DNA from: Cyanodermella asteris
Lineage: Eukaryota; Ascomycota; Lecanoromycetes; Ostropales; Stictidaceae
Reading direction: 5' to 3'
Length of the DNA: 64,000 bases
Assembly: GCA_900618795.1 (NCBI GenBank)
Contig: UYJD01000005.1
Span: 972,522 to 1,036,521 of the forward strand
The position numbers and the translations under genes were made by a program. A model generated the notes under the pieces. The model did not search any database and was not told where the DNA came from. It saw only the letters and a list, made by a program, of their open reading frames with translations. How positions within the stretch are numbered: position 1 is the stretch's first letter; every line of letters starts with the position of its first letter. Positions 11,846 to 22,854 of the stretch are shown in pieces.

Positions 11846-12834
11846 ATGTCGATCGTCTCGCTACTAGGGGTCAAAATCCTCAATAACCCCGCCAAGTTTG
11901 GCGATTCGTACGAGTTTGAGATCACATTCGAATGTCTTGAGCCATTGCAGAAAGGTTGGCGTTGTAATCCAGACGGGAGAGCTGGAATTCGACTGACCTG
12001 CGTCCAGATCTCGAATGGAAGCTGATCTATGTCGGTTCCGCAACATCGTAAGTGTCACTTCGAAGTCTTCAGTAGTCACCGACTGACAGCATCAGCTCCG
12101 ACCATGATCAGGAGCTTGACTCATTGCTCGTCGGCCCGATCCCTGTGGGTGTCAACAAGTTTCTCTTCGAAGCCGACCCACCAAACCCAAAGACAATTCC
12201 TCCATCTGAGATCATCGGCGTCACTGTGCTGCTGTTGACGTGCAGTTACGATGGGCGAGAATTTGTACGAGTTGGTTACTATGTCAACAACGAGTATGAC
12301 AGCGAAGACCTGAACGCCGAACCTCCCGCACTGCCCCAGATCGACCGGATCAAGAGGGCCATTCTCTCAGAGAAACCCAGGGTCACCAGATTTGCCATCA
12401 AATGGTGAGTATCCGTCGCAACCATTAATCCAGAAGCACGAGCTGACATAGCGAACAGGGATACCGAAGATTCAGCTCCTGCCGAGTATCCTCCAGACCA
12501 GCCTGAAGCCGACCTGGACAATGACGACGGGGCTAAATATGGCGAGGAGGAAGTTGAGCTTGAGGAAGCATTGAAAAAGGAGGAAGCCGAGCTCGCAGCC
12601 CAGGAAGAAGACGATACGATGGAGGGAGCTGATGACACAGCCGGTGGCAAAGATGACGAGTCTGACGCTGGCAGTGAAGATCTCGAAGCTCCGAGCAGTG
12701 GTGAGGATGACGATGAAGAGGAGGAAGAAGGAGAAGACGACGGTGACGAGGACATGGAGATGGGCGACGGTGACGACAGCAAGGGTGCCTCCGCTAGCGC
12801 TGGCCAACATCAAGGCGAAGTCATGGTGCATTGA
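11846..12834 (+). CDS. ASF1: Histone chaperone Asf1
   Basis: Carries H3-H4 dimers for nucleosome assembly and hands them to CAF-1 or HIRA in the nucleus. Four exons: 11846-11954, 12008-12047, 12090-12404, 12459-12834; small introns (42-54 nt), the first with a weaker donor GTTGGC. The 279-residue protein starts [15 protein letters not shown], the invariant Asf1 beginning, and keeps the immunoglobulin-like core to about residue 155 ([20 protein letters not shown], ending FAIKWD). The remaining ~120 residues form the acidic Glu/Asp-rich tail usual in fungal Asf1. The tail is free of introns. Converges with the mannosyltransferase gene. Confidence 0.96.
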
Positions 12835-13038
12835 ACGAGGTAGTATTGCGATACGTGAGATTACGATAGATTTACACCGGCGGGCTTGTCGTAGAGAAAC
12901 ACAGAGTCAAATTGTACGTCCAAGCAGAGGAGCTGATGCGCCTCAAGATACCATGGATAGCGAATGAGATCATGACTATTGGTTTATACAAGTTCGCAGA
13001 CCTGAGGTCGGGTGTAAATGGCAGGCAGAAGTGGACTT

Positions 13039-14356
13039 TTATTCTACAGACAGACGTAATCTGTCCAGACATGTTGAAGGAATTCCACGCTTGTCCTGGG
13101 GACATCGACACCGGCAACCCAGGGCACCAGCCGTCTCGGGCTCAAGACTCCGGGCGTTCGTCTCCATCTGATTCAACATCTTTGAGTCAAGGAGTTGGCC
13201 ACCCTGAGCGTTTCCAGGGCATGTCTGGAAGTGTTCGTGAACATATCCGAAATCCGCGAAATGATGAACCTCTTCTGGTTTCAAGAGCAGTGCTGTCGCC
13301 AGCGAATGGACAGGCGCGTCGCCCCACTACGAAAGGAAAGGTCAGCCATACACCTAGTTTGAAGGAAAAAGACATCGCTCGACATACCCGTTCGAAGTAG
13401 AAGCCCCCTGCGTCGTCAAGCATCCGGAAGAACGCTCTGTACCCGTCGGACCGATACCATTCCATGTCCGCAATCTCAAAATTGCTCCAAAAGTGACACA
13501 AATTGTACGCATCGCCTCCACTGTCCCGGTTCGGCAACAGCCAACCCAACAACCATCGGACCGGTAGAGGCGCCCAACTTGCCTCCATCATCGCCGTCCA
13601 CAGTCCGGTCGTCGGGATCCCGACTTTGCGCTTCCAGTCCGCTACCATGCGGAACAAGCTCGGGCACGAGGCACCAATTTCCCACAAGGCCATCATGTAC
13701 CCGTACTTCTTGCCATTGCGTTCCATAGCTGTGAACGGGTCGTAGGTGATGGCGCACGTGAACTCCACGTCCGGTTCAACGCGCCAATACCAACGGTATT
13801 TCTGTAACACGGGAACATCATAGAATCCGCCACTATTAAACCGGCACATGTGGTGGTAGGATTCGGAGCCCGAATATTTGACGCCCTTTTCACCTTGGTG
13901 GAGGATGGATGTCTGGGCGGCGGATTTGTCGATTGAGGGCGGGAATCCCCAGAGAGAGGAGTCGATGGTGGCGAATTCGACTGGACCGGAGGAGACAGCC
14001 GTAAGGGCGGACTTGAAGGTGTCTGAAAAGGGCTCATCGTTTAAGAAGGTTACAGGATATTTAAACCACCTGTTGAAGGAGTTTTCGAGGGATCGTATTG
14101 ACGCAACGGCGCCATTCAGCTCGCTGTTACGTGCTAGCATGAGAATTGTGGCATTGGCCCGTGGCAGGGACGTGTCGGGCTCTTGACATTGTGTTGAAAA
14201 CGGTGGATCAAGAGGTCTGGACGGTCGAGTTACGTTGAAAGAGGAGATGTGGAACAGGGTTTCGAGCGCGATGAAGATGAATACAATGGAAATCAGTCGT
14301 CCGTACCGTGAGTATAACCTATTGAACCTCCTCAGAATTTGTGGTGGAGGTGCCAT
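13039..14356 (-). CDS. GT15 alpha-1,2-mannosyltransferase (KTR/KRE2 family)
   Basis: Type II Golgi enzyme adding alpha-1,2-mannose from GDP-mannose to N- and O-glycans of wall and secreted proteins. Exons 14356-13388 and 13326-13039; the intron has donor GTATGT and acceptor GTAG, joining ...FYFER to WGDAP... . The 418-residue product has a short cytosolic tail, a membrane anchor at about residues 19-38 and a lumenal catalytic domain. Family signatures are clear: YHHMCRFNSGGFY, then YRWYWRVEPDVEF and YDPF (nucleotide and metal site), EIGASCPSLF, and the C-terminal HFADFGYVHEHFQTCP. The last 50 residues keep several cysteines. Which KTR branch it belongs to cannot be decided by eye. Confidence 0.92.
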
Positions 14357-14841
14357 AATTCCTGAGCTGCTAGGGTCAATTCAAGGACCTTGTCGGAAGT
14401 ACCTTGTAGACGCGTCTGAGCCTCGGGTTGGCATCGTCATTGGCGGCATCTTGTGAAGTGAGATCTACGAATGATCCGAGTCGGTGGCTGTTAGTGGAGG
14501 CTCTTCCGTGTCAGCCGCCTAAACTCGGTACCTTAGGGACGTCTTATTGGGGGGTGGCCACTAAACTCGATCTCGATCCGACGAACGGCATGATACCAGA
14601 CTTCCATACGGTATGTGCCCAGACAATTATGTCTCCAATCTCAAGTTCATCTTACAAATTGATTGGCACGTCTCAACTCAGATTTAACTGATTGTAGTGC
14701 TTCTCTGGAAAGTGCCTCGCGTTGTCCTCGATGCAAGATCGTGGGCGGTCATGATAATTTTGACCCCCCAAAAACCCTGACTGGAATGAAAAGTGAACGT
14801 TTGCCATCACAAACCACCTCCGAAGACATTTACACGTTCAA
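14357..14841. other. Divergent promoter region
   Basis: 485 bp between the mannosyltransferase and the SGT1/Ecd gene starts; only promoter and leader sequence recognised. Confidence 0.5.
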
Positions 14842-16753
14842 ATGGATGAGTGGTCACGGAAACTGCCGGAGGACACTGTTGAATACTCAATTTACTCATT
14901 TCCGCAGAAGAACCGCGTCGGCTCAGCTTCAAAAAGCGCCGCCAAAGAAAACCTCAAGGAAGCCCGCAAAGTCGCGACGCGCCTGGTCAACGAGCACCTG
15001 AAAGACTACATCTGGCAACGCGAGGTTTTCAGCCTCACTCTACGCGAAGATGGAAAAGACGAAGCTGGTAAAGTACGCTGTTCCCAATCTTGACAACTCA
15101 GACACGGCTGACACGCTGGAATCAGGCGAAGTTCACCTCCAAGGACGTACCAACTTCGGTGATTCGATAGAGGACGAATGGCTCATCGTATGGCTACTGC
15201 GCGAGATCAGCAAAAGTTTTCCGCAGCTATGGATTCGCATCACGGACAGCATGGGCGAATTCCTGCTCGTGGAGGCGGCAAACGTTCTCCCTGCTTGGAT
15301 TGACCCAGAGATCGCAGAGCACAGGGTTTGGCTAAACAAAGGCGAGCTACGGTTGATCCCTGTTGCACCAGTGAAGAAGGACGCGACACAGGTGCAGCCT
15401 GGTCCACTGACTCTTGCGCAAGCGCGGCAGCACATCTTCGAGAAGCCGACTCTGCATCCCCAGCTTGTGGAAAAGGAAGCTTTTCATCGCTTGCGAGACT
15501 ATCCGGCTCGGATCCAGAAGAACCAGCACCATGCGCTCATCACGATACCTCGTCGACTAGCATTTCTGCTACATGAGAATCCGACCTATATCAGCCCGAC
15601 GGTGGATGCTTTCTACCTGCGCGATCCGATTGCCATGAAGCCGCTGGTTAGTAAAGATCAAAGTGGACTACTTTTCCCGCCCAAAGATTTTGTCACTATG
15701 CGGACAAAGTTCACCAGAGTTGGGTTTGCGCAGGTCAAGAGCCAGCGATTCGCCATCCCGGCTTCATGGGAGAGCGCCGAGAGAAGCTATGACGACGCGC
15801 GGTTCCGAGATAGAGCCGAGCTCGGGATGAAGGTCACAGCTGGCTTCGAGATGCTATTGAACGATCCCCAGCGGCAAGACGAACGCGTCGTACGAGAAAT
15901 GCGGATGCTCCTTAGCGACGTCGATAGCAGCGAGGTAGAACTTCCCACCAATGACGAAATTGAGACATGGGGCACAGAAGGTGATGATGAGAAGTGGATG
16001 GACATCGACTACGAAGACTTTGAGGATGAATTGTCTGGCAAGAAGTCCGCAAGCTCTGCAAAGAGCTTCGGTGACAAGGCTGCCCAGGAGAATCTGCGTA
16101 AGATGGTCCAGAGGTTTGAAGATTTCTTGAAAGACGACACCTTGCAAGCCGACGACTACGACAATGATAGCGATGACGCAGACGAAGACAATAGCGATGA
16201 ACAGAGCGACGATGAGGGCGAGCACAAGGAGGGGAGCTTTACTGAAGATGACTTCACAAAGATGATGCGCGAGATGATGGGCATGCCGGAAGACGTCATG
16301 CGAGAGCTTATGACAGGGAAGATGTCGGAAGAGGAGGTCAAACGCTTTGCAGAATCAGCTCAAGGCCGAGAAAGAGTGGAGCACCTCGATAAAGGCAAAG
16401 CAAAGGTAGACGAGGATGAAGACGATGAAGACGAGATCAAGGAGCTGTCTGCCGCAATGGAGCGAGAGCTCAAAGGGGTTGGTGCTTTGGACATCTCGGA
16501 CCCTCGAAAAGCGAAGGCATTTGGGAAGATCAAAGAGTCATCAACTGCAGGAGAGGAGGAGGCCGAGGAAAGCGACGATGGCGAACTTTTGGACGAAGAT
16601 TACAACCTGGTGGCGAACATGCTGGAATCCTTCAAGAGCCAAGGTGGTGATGCAGGGCCGGGAGGCAACTTGATGAACATGCTGGGTCTCAAGATGCCGC
16701 GAGACGAAGAGGGTGACGACTCAGAAGATGATCACGACCAAGGGAGATCTTAA
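14842..16753 (+). CDS. SGT1/Ecdysoneless family protein
   Basis: Homologue of Ecdysoneless (ECD; not the SGT1 co-chaperone), linked in animals to splicing factor PRPF8, cell cycle control and R2TP, and in yeasts to glycolytic gene regulation. Two exons: 14842-15067 and 15126-16753, with a 58-nt intron that joins phase 1 to phase 2. The 617-residue product starts with the family's PEDTVEYSIY, then YIWQREVF and GRTNFGDSIEDEWLIVWLL, the usual order. Later come HRAL-type helices and DPxxx-rich parts. From about residue 350 the chain is very acidic (Asp/Glu/Ser runs) with a conserved MMREMMGMPEDV segment. The acidic C-terminus is normal for the family. It converges on the next gene with about 115 bp between stops. 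Confidence 0.88.
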
Positions 16754-16868
16754 AAATGACGATAAATGCTGATCCACCAGCTATGCTTTGTGTTCTCAGC
16801 TATGATCCATGTATTATCGTACAACATTTATTTGCTCTTGGTATCCATCGATGACAGTCCCACATCAT

Positions 16869-17239
16869 TTACTTCTTCGGGGGCAATCCGCTGGTGTCGT
16901 GGAGCGAGTCGGGACTGTAGCAACATTAAAATTTGTCCTGAAACTAGAATGAATGACAGGGACATACAGAGCACGCTCGAGGCCTTCCGGCGCGATCTCC
17001 TGAATCTTCTTGGGCACCTTTGAGTCGCCAGTGGCGTGGGACTTGGACCCAGTGCTGCCGGTGTCGTGAACGCTGTTCGGGACGCTCTCTTCGACACCTT
17101 TGGGAAGCTTCTCCTGAGCACCGAGTGGGACCTTGGAGCCGCCGACGGCGTGGGAAGCATTGGTGGAAGACATTCTGATTGTATTGAAGGTGATGAATTT
17201 GGGGCTGGCTTGCTTGAGGTGGGAGACGAGGAAGGACAT
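16869..17239 (-). CDS. Small fungal protein with two ~36-residue repeats
   Basis: Exons 17239-16968 and 16914-16869 with a GTATGT intron; 105 residues. The splice is supported because the second exon completes a repeat: copy 1 begins SHAVGGSKVP and ends VPNSVHDTG, copy 2 begins SHATGDSKVP and ends LPDSLHDTS. The first 22 residues (MSFLVSHLKQASPK...) are basic and amphipathic, as in a mitochondrial presequence; an alternative start at the MSSTN methionine would drop it. I believe similar short S-H-A-T-G-D-S-K-V-P proteins exist in other fungi, of unknown role. The high Gly/Ser/Pro/Lys content suggests a largely disordered protein. Confidence 0.75.
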
Positions 17240-18408
17240 GGGGCAGTTGATGAGCCGGATTAGCAGATGAATGTGGTTATTTGTCTGCCTTATATGCCAT
17301 TGAACACGTACAGGAACGTCATGATTGAGTGGGCATCGGTATCAGGAGTTATGGCTTATGCCAATCCGAGAAGAAGTCCATGACGAGCTCAAAATCCCAT
17401 GGTTTCCGGGGAGCCAAGGCTGGCCATGTCAGCACGAGGTGCTCGCACACCCTTCGTACGTGTAGGATGCAGTGGATCGTATGCTGCATCGAGCTTAATG
17501 TCTCTGCTTGGTACAGGCATTGCGGCCGTATTGAGTACATGAGGCCACACATGTGGTGGCGGGCAATTCAGTCTCCGGACTCACGGTCTTGTCTGTTCCC
17601 CGAAACAGGGCCAGAATCAGCTGCAGTACAATCAACACGTCATGATAATGAACAAGCTGAAAATCAACAGGCAACAACAACGCGTACCTGAAGCAACAAA
17701 GAGACGTAGAGCCCGTCGATAGTGATCGGTGAAGGTTACTTTGAGTAGCATGAGCGTGCCGTCACAGCTCACATTTCGTGGTCATAAGGGGAAGCCATAT
17801 TGGATTTATATCCGCACCTCAGCTGCCCATAACCTTCGAAAGCGTTGTGAGGTTTCTCGAATGCGCAATAGCTTCCTCGTTCGTTCTTCATACCTATCCT
17901 GTACGTACCCAATTCATGATGTCACGCGGCTTTAGCAGCTGCATGAACCGACAGTCATTGGTGCTGAGGCGAGTCGTACATTTCCAACTAGTCCATCAGC
18001 ACTTGCGCCTCAGGCCGACTTTGGTAATAGGTCGACCTCAATGCGATTTGAACATCATCACCAAAGGCGTCTAGTGTTCGTTCAGATCATGCTCATCTGC
18101 GGGGAAGGATTGGATCTGACTTTTATGCTTTCTAAGTTCACAACCAACGAAGCTCGCGCAAGACGATCATGACTCAAGTTGTACTAGCTCACCAAGCCAC
18201 GCCTCTTCTGTCGCAAATATCGCGAGCCTCTGCGGAAGGTGTTCTGGCAATAATGGTGATGTTTTCGCCGATCGCGATAGCAATATGCGATCAGCTCCAT
18301 CTCCATACCATTGTACTTAGCCCATAAGATGGCTACAGCCGGCAGCTCGAGCGCGAAGATGTTTGCTACTAGCTTTGAGCCTGACGATATTACGAACCGG
18401 ACCGCACC
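17240..18408. other. Divergent intergenic region
   Basis: About 1.2 kb between the small repeat protein and the Yellow-like gene. Short frames have no support. No repeat or RNA gene seen. Confidence 0.45.
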
Positions 18409-19722
18409 ATGCGCACTACTCTGATCGCTGTGGCGTTGCTGCCGCTGGCAGCAGCTGTTGGCCCGAATGACATCCGCAGAGATCCCATGACGGCTGGACC
18501 CGAATTGGAGATTGTAAGTAGTTCAAATTCGGACTGAACGGGGATGCTGACAACGAACAAGGTGCACTACTTCACAGGCCAGTGGCCAAGCGGCATTGCG
18601 GTGTCCAGCAGTGGCCGGAAGTTCGCCTGCTATCCCGCCGCCCTGGACATCACAAACACCTACAATGGGCTCATCCCAACGATGCAGGTGGGTGAACTCG
18701 TAGGAATGTCCAACGAAACCGCCTACCCGAATGCCTCCTACAACATGTCACCAGGCGGCGCGATCAACAGGCTCGCGATCCCGCCAGTCACCAAAGGCGA
18801 TTCGGATCATCTTCTAGGAGTGCAATCCGTCGTAATCGACTCCGAAGATACGTTGTGGATTCTCGATACTGGCCGCGTGCAAGACCTCGAGGACCCAAAC
18901 TATCCTATGCTGAACGCGACAATCGGTGGTCCCAAGCTCGTCCGATTCGACCTTACCACAAACAAGATCATGCAAACAATTGTCTTTACAGAGGATTTGA
19001 TCCACCCTAACTCTTATCTGAACGACGTCAGGTTTGACTTTAATCCCAACCTTCCGGGTACGACTGGCAAGGGCGCCGCGTACCTTACGGACAGCTCGTT
19101 GGGAGGCGACAACGCGATAGTCTTCGTCGATCTGGGCACGGGCAAAGGCCGCCGCAACGCGTTGAAAGAGACGAAAGCCATCTACGGCACCGTGCCGTTC
19201 GTATGGGGCGACCCAATGTACCAAGTCAGCGGACTTGAAAGCGCCGTGAAGCCTTCATACATCACCTTCGGCGCCGACGGCATCGGCCTTTCGCCACAAG
19301 GCGACACGCTCTACTTCTCCGTCATCAGCGGCCGCTTCCTGTACGCGGTGCCGACGGTCGAACTCAGACAGCCGGAGGCAGGCATGTCCGTGAACAATCT
19401 CGGCGAAAAGGGCATCAGCGACGGTCTCGAGGTTGACAGCCTTGGGATAGTTTATGCTGGTAATGTGGAGCAGAATGCGATTTCCATGTACAGTCCGGAC
19501 ACGACTTTCTCTACGATCTTTGTTCGTGATCCGAGGATCAACTGGGTGGACACGATGAGCATTGCGAGTGACGGATATCTTTACTTTACGGTCAACCAGC
19601 TGAATTACCTGATGGCCATATATCCTGGCCAGGGACTACCGCTGGTGGATCGCAGGAAGAAGCCGTATGTGGCATTCCGGGCGAAGCTACCGAATGGTGG
19701 TAACAAGATCCGTGGACAGTGA
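18409..19722 (+). CDS. Secreted Yellow/major royal jelly family protein
   Basis: Two exons, 18409-18513 and 18562-19722, joined by a GTAAGT...AAG intron; 421 residues. The first exon encodes a signal peptide (MRTTLIAVALLPLAAA), so the protein is exported. The rest reads as the MRJP/Yellow beta-propeller: GQWPSGIAVSSSGRKF, the hallmark VQSVVIDSEDTLWILDTG, the SYLNDVRFD and AYLTDSSLGGDNAIVFVDL blades, LSPQGDTLYFSVISG, and a final DPRINWVDTMSIASDGYLYF. In insects members include dopachrome-converting enzymes; in fungi and bacteria they are scattered and mostly uncharacterised. Three N-glycosylation motifs lie near residues 100-115. A melanin-related or lactonase-like role would be guesswork. Confidence 0.85.
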
Positions 19723-20074
19723 TGGGCTCACGTGGAGCATTCTTGTACAAATGAGGACCGACGAACCACTTCTTTACACTAATAACTGACGTTCAGAGTA
19801 GTACATGATAATGGCACAGCCATCTTACAACACTTGAGTTCACAGCAAAGATCACATGAAATACATGGAAGGTTCATTTCATATGCGTTGTTTTTTCACA
19901 CACATCCCGAGTTTGCAAAGGGTCGTCATTGCTTGTCATGAAAGCTGAGATGTCTGTGCTCATATAAGTTCTTATATCGGACCGAGCGTCATCCCAGAGC
20001 TCTAGATCCGACACGCAGCCCTATCATATCTTGTGAGCCCTTACACGAGCCCCGAATCGGCGCTCCATGCCCCC
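19723..20074. other. Convergent intergenic region
   Basis: 3' flank of the Yellow-like gene and of the leftward membrane protein gene; no gene seen. Confidence 0.5.
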
Positions 20075-20506
20075 TCATACCCTCAAGTTATGCGGTCTCA
20101 AATCCCGAAACTCGTGAGTTTCCCGATGATGGTTGGCCACAAAGCCCTCCGGATTCAAGCTCCTCTGCTTGTGCGCCTTGAAACCGCGCCTGCTCCCCGT
20201 ACCCAGCGTGCGGGCCTGAAGCTTCTCGGCCCTTTCTCTCGCGAGGCGCTTCTTGCGGCTGGTGAAGCCGACTTTGGCGCAGCAGATCAGCAGCGCGAGC
20301 CCCAGGATCACGCTGCCGACAATGCCGAAGATGGCCGTGTTGGAGAGGCCGCCGGCTTCGGGGTTGGGTTCGGAGTCGGAGTCGGAGTCGGTGGCGCCGG
20401 CGTCGATGCCGCTGATCCTGCGGGCGGCGTTGTGGTGGATCATGGGGAGGTGTAGGGCCGTCGTGGCGATGGCCTCTGGCGCGTCTGCGTATGTGCGGAT
20501 GAACAT
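20075..20506 (-). CDS. Hypothetical single-pass membrane protein
   Basis: Intronless 143-residue frame from ATG 20506. One strong membrane segment at about residues 54-76 (AIFGIVGSVILGLALLICCA) is followed by a basic stretch (SRKKRLARERAEK), which suggests N-outside, C-cytosolic topology. No signal peptide precedes it. An acidic Asp/Ser repeat (DSDSDSE) sits just ahead of the membrane. This layout, short exterior plus one helix plus basic tail, is common in fungal orphan and wall-sensor-like proteins, but no family is recognised. Confidence 0.6.
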   Translation of the reverse strand: MFIRTYADAPEAIATTALHLPMIHHNAARRISGIDAGATDSDSDSEPNPEAGGLSNTAIFGIVGSVILGLALLICCAKVGFTSRKKRLARERAEKLQARTLGTGSRRGFKAHKQRSLNPEGFVANHHRETHEFRDLRPHNLRV

Positions 20507-20998
20507 TGTCAGGTTGGCGTGGCTGTGGTTGTTTGTGGGGGGGTTTCAGATCCTGCTGAGAATGGGTTGAGTTCAGTTTTGGAAGTTTTACTGCAGGCGA
20601 GTAGTTTTATTGACGACAGTGAGGGAACGTATCTGCCGCGCGGACTGCCTAGTTGACATGTTTATCAGTTCGGCAAACAAATGTTGGAGCGTCTATTGTT
20701 CGGGGTGGGTGTACAATGTTTGCAATGTTGCACGCCTTTGTTAATACATGGCGATGCATGTGGCTTTATTCGAAGCTTTGTGCCAGGACAGGCACATTCT
20801 CAGCTGCAGCATCCATTATGCCCGCTGCAGAGTATGGAAGGGCAGGAAGAGGAGTGTGCAACAAAGGAACCAATTTTCAACATCAGTGCCAGGGCAAAGA
20901 CAAGCCGCTGCCAAGTTGGGACACCAGCGTGTGGACGAGCACAATGGCCTTGTGTAATTGCCCTTATGGTAAGAAGATACGCATCGCGAACCAAAGAA
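20507..20998. other. Divergent intergenic region
   Basis: About 490 bp between two small membrane protein genes. The open frame to the right extends upstream to about 20681 but that part lacks a coding look. Confidence 0.45.
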
Positions 20999-21445
20999 AT
21001 GGCTCAAGACCACTACTTCGCTCCGATCCGACGAAACACTGGTTGTGTCCTCGCCCTGCCACTCACGATGCTGCAAATCGTTCTCGTTCCCACCGCGGTC
21101 CCCACACCAACGAGGCATGCATCAATAGGGCATCCAGACGACCAGTCGCTCGACAGCCATGTAGTGGCACTCGGCATCGTTGCATCTCTGCTAATCTTCG
21201 CGCTAATATTGGAGCTGGCCTCCATCATTTCCTGGGAAATCACAAAGGGCATTCGCGATAATGAGGATATTGAAGAAGCGCGTCGATTCATGGGAGAGCT
21301 GATTGAGCTTGACGAAATGACCGAGCTCGAGGATTGGACGACATGTAAGGATTTTGTGGTCAACGTCAGCTACGAGGACGACGAACATCTTGTGACGCGC
21401 AGCCCGCCGAACAAGGGGAAGCAGAGGCGAGAGGTCCTGCTGTGA
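20999..21445 (+). CDS. Hypothetical small membrane protein
   Basis: 148-residue frame from ATG 20999; in-frame methionines further upstream are less convincing. Two hydrophobic stretches: about residues 16-34 and a stronger one near 55-78 (VVALGIVASLLIFALILELA), followed by an acidic cytosolic-type tail (RDNEDIEEARRF, ELIELDEMTELEDW). No family recognised. Its last codons and 3' flank are the first copy of a diverged tandem duplication; the second copy just downstream would also end in EVLL and a stop. It is one of three neighbouring orphan membrane genes. Confidence 0.5.
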   Translation: MAQDHYFAPIRRNTGCVLALPLTMLQIVLVPTAVPTPTRHASIGHPDDQSLDSHVVALGIVASLLIFALILELASIISWEITKGIRDNEDIEEARRFMGELIELDEMTELEDWTTCKDFVVNVSYEDDEHLVTRSPPNKGKQRREVLL

Positions 21446-21615
21446 AGCGACCGATGAAGCATAAGCCCTGTTATTGACAGGCAACGTCGGCCGTTTGCTT
21501 GTTGACACGCAGCGCGCCGAAGGAAGAAAAGTTTCCGTGGAAGAAGTCTTGCTGTGAAGTGGCCGAAAAGCATAAGCCCCGTCAGTGACCGGCAGCATCG
21601 CGCGGTTGTGCCTGG
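21389..21615 (+). repeat. Diverged tandem duplication, ~109-bp unit
   Basis: Copy 1 runs from about 21389 to 21497 and copy 2 from 21498 to about 21615. Shared blocks include CGCAGC.CGCCGAA, the CTGTGAAG around the stop, and GCATAAGCCC with GTCA/ATTGAC.GGCA after it. Both copies code for a tail ending E-V-L-L-stop. The divergence shows an old duplication. Confidence 0.75.
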
Positions 21616-21928
21616 TTCAATATTGATAGCAATGATCTCAATCGTATCATCTTGATTTGAAATTGTGAAATGACAAATGACAATTGCGTGAGCGTTTCTG
21701 CGCGAGCATCTGATGCAAATGTGATGGCTCAATTGCCGACAGGGCGAAATTGTACTGACAACCTCGTCTGCCTGCAATCGTTTTTCACAATCCACATTTA
21801 ATCAAGCTGCAGTACAATGGACAACTGCCAAATCATCACTTTCGGTGTAAATTAGCACATCCAGTACGACATCGACAAGATCACCGTCAGAATTTGTTCC
21901 CCCTGAACACAACCTCACATCGCGAAAA
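21446..21928. other. Intergenic region with second duplication copy
   Basis: Holds copy 2 of the duplication and the leader of the next gene. A minus-strand frame crosses both copies, so it shows the repeat in protein form too, but has no other support. Confidence 0.45.
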
Positions 21929-22528
21929 ATGCTATCCGAAGTCGATACATCGTTGGTGTTCGCCGCAATTCAATTGAGCAAGGCTCAGCATAAAGTTGAA
22001 GCTACGATTGCGATTGAGCACCACACGCGTGGGTCAGATCCTGCTATCGAATCACAAGATCTTGCACGCACTGCCAGCTATTCGGAACTCAGAGGCCCTT
22101 CCCCGGCTTGTCCAAGGTCAACCACATCACGGGCAGGTTCTCGGCATCATTCTCAGCGACCAGCAGCCAAGGAAGAGCGGCATCAGATAGATCATTCTCG
22201 TGTGGTCCTCTGCACCGCTGGAATGGCCATCGCAGTGGCTTGCCTTGCGACCGTGTTGTACTTCTTCGAGCACTTACCACCGGTGCCCGTATCGCCGCTG
22301 TGGAGGAGAAAACGTGCCGAGGGAGCGCTTACCAACATCGATCTCGAAGGCGGAATGTGCCACATGGACAGTTGTGATCTTCAAGGATCAGGGAAGGCCT
22401 CAATGCTGGAAAAGTTCTCGCCTTGGACAAGTGCGAAGGCTGGAAGACCTTGCGACGAGCTGGAACTCTCGATGTCGGAAGTCTGGAACACTCCAATAGA
22501 AGCTCGCAGTGTAGCTGATCAAGGGTAA
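21929..22528 (+). CDS. Hypothetical single-pass membrane protein
   Basis: Intronless 199-residue frame with ATG at 21929. A hydrophilic N-terminal half of about 90 residues is Ser/His/Arg-rich; then comes one membrane helix (VVLCTAGMAIAVACLATVLYFF, about residues 91-112) and an ~85-residue tail with several cysteines (MCHMDSCDLQ). Without a signal peptide, the longer N-terminus probably stays cytosolic or is the exterior side; this cannot be decided. No family recognised. A minor splice variant at its 3' end (GGGTAAGATC) is possible. Confidence 0.45.
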   Translation: MLSEVDTSLVFAAIQLSKAQHKVEATIAIEHHTRGSDPAIESQDLARTASYSELRGPSPACPRSTTSRAGSRHHSQRPAAKEERHQIDHSRVVLCTAGMAIAVACLATVLYFFEHLPPVPVSPLWRRKRAEGALTNIDLEGGMCHMDSCDLQGSGKASMLEKFSPWTSAKAGRPCDELELSMSEVWNTPIEARSVADQG

Positions 22529-22854
22529 GATCATGACCTTCAGCCGAGAGCTGTTCATGTGCCGAGGGCAAGAAAGCGGGGATCTACTAAGGCAGCGTAT
22601 AGAGCATTCGAAGTCAACATCGCGCTACGAATGATGGACTTGCCTCAGTCGTAGAGCTGTGCGAAACTTTCCAGCCTCGCGGCGCGGAAAGTAACAACGC
22701 TGCTAGAAACAACGGAAGATCTCACTGCAAGGGGACGAAGATGGTGTGTGGACAAGTCAGCAACCCACAAGCAAATAATCAGCGAGTATTGATAGAAATG
22801 TGCTTGGCTTTGACGACCTTCACATGAACAGACCTGAAAACTTCCGTTCACAGT
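22529..22854. other. Convergent intergenic region
   Basis: Short spacer between stops of two hypothetical genes; nothing recognised. Confidence 0.45.
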
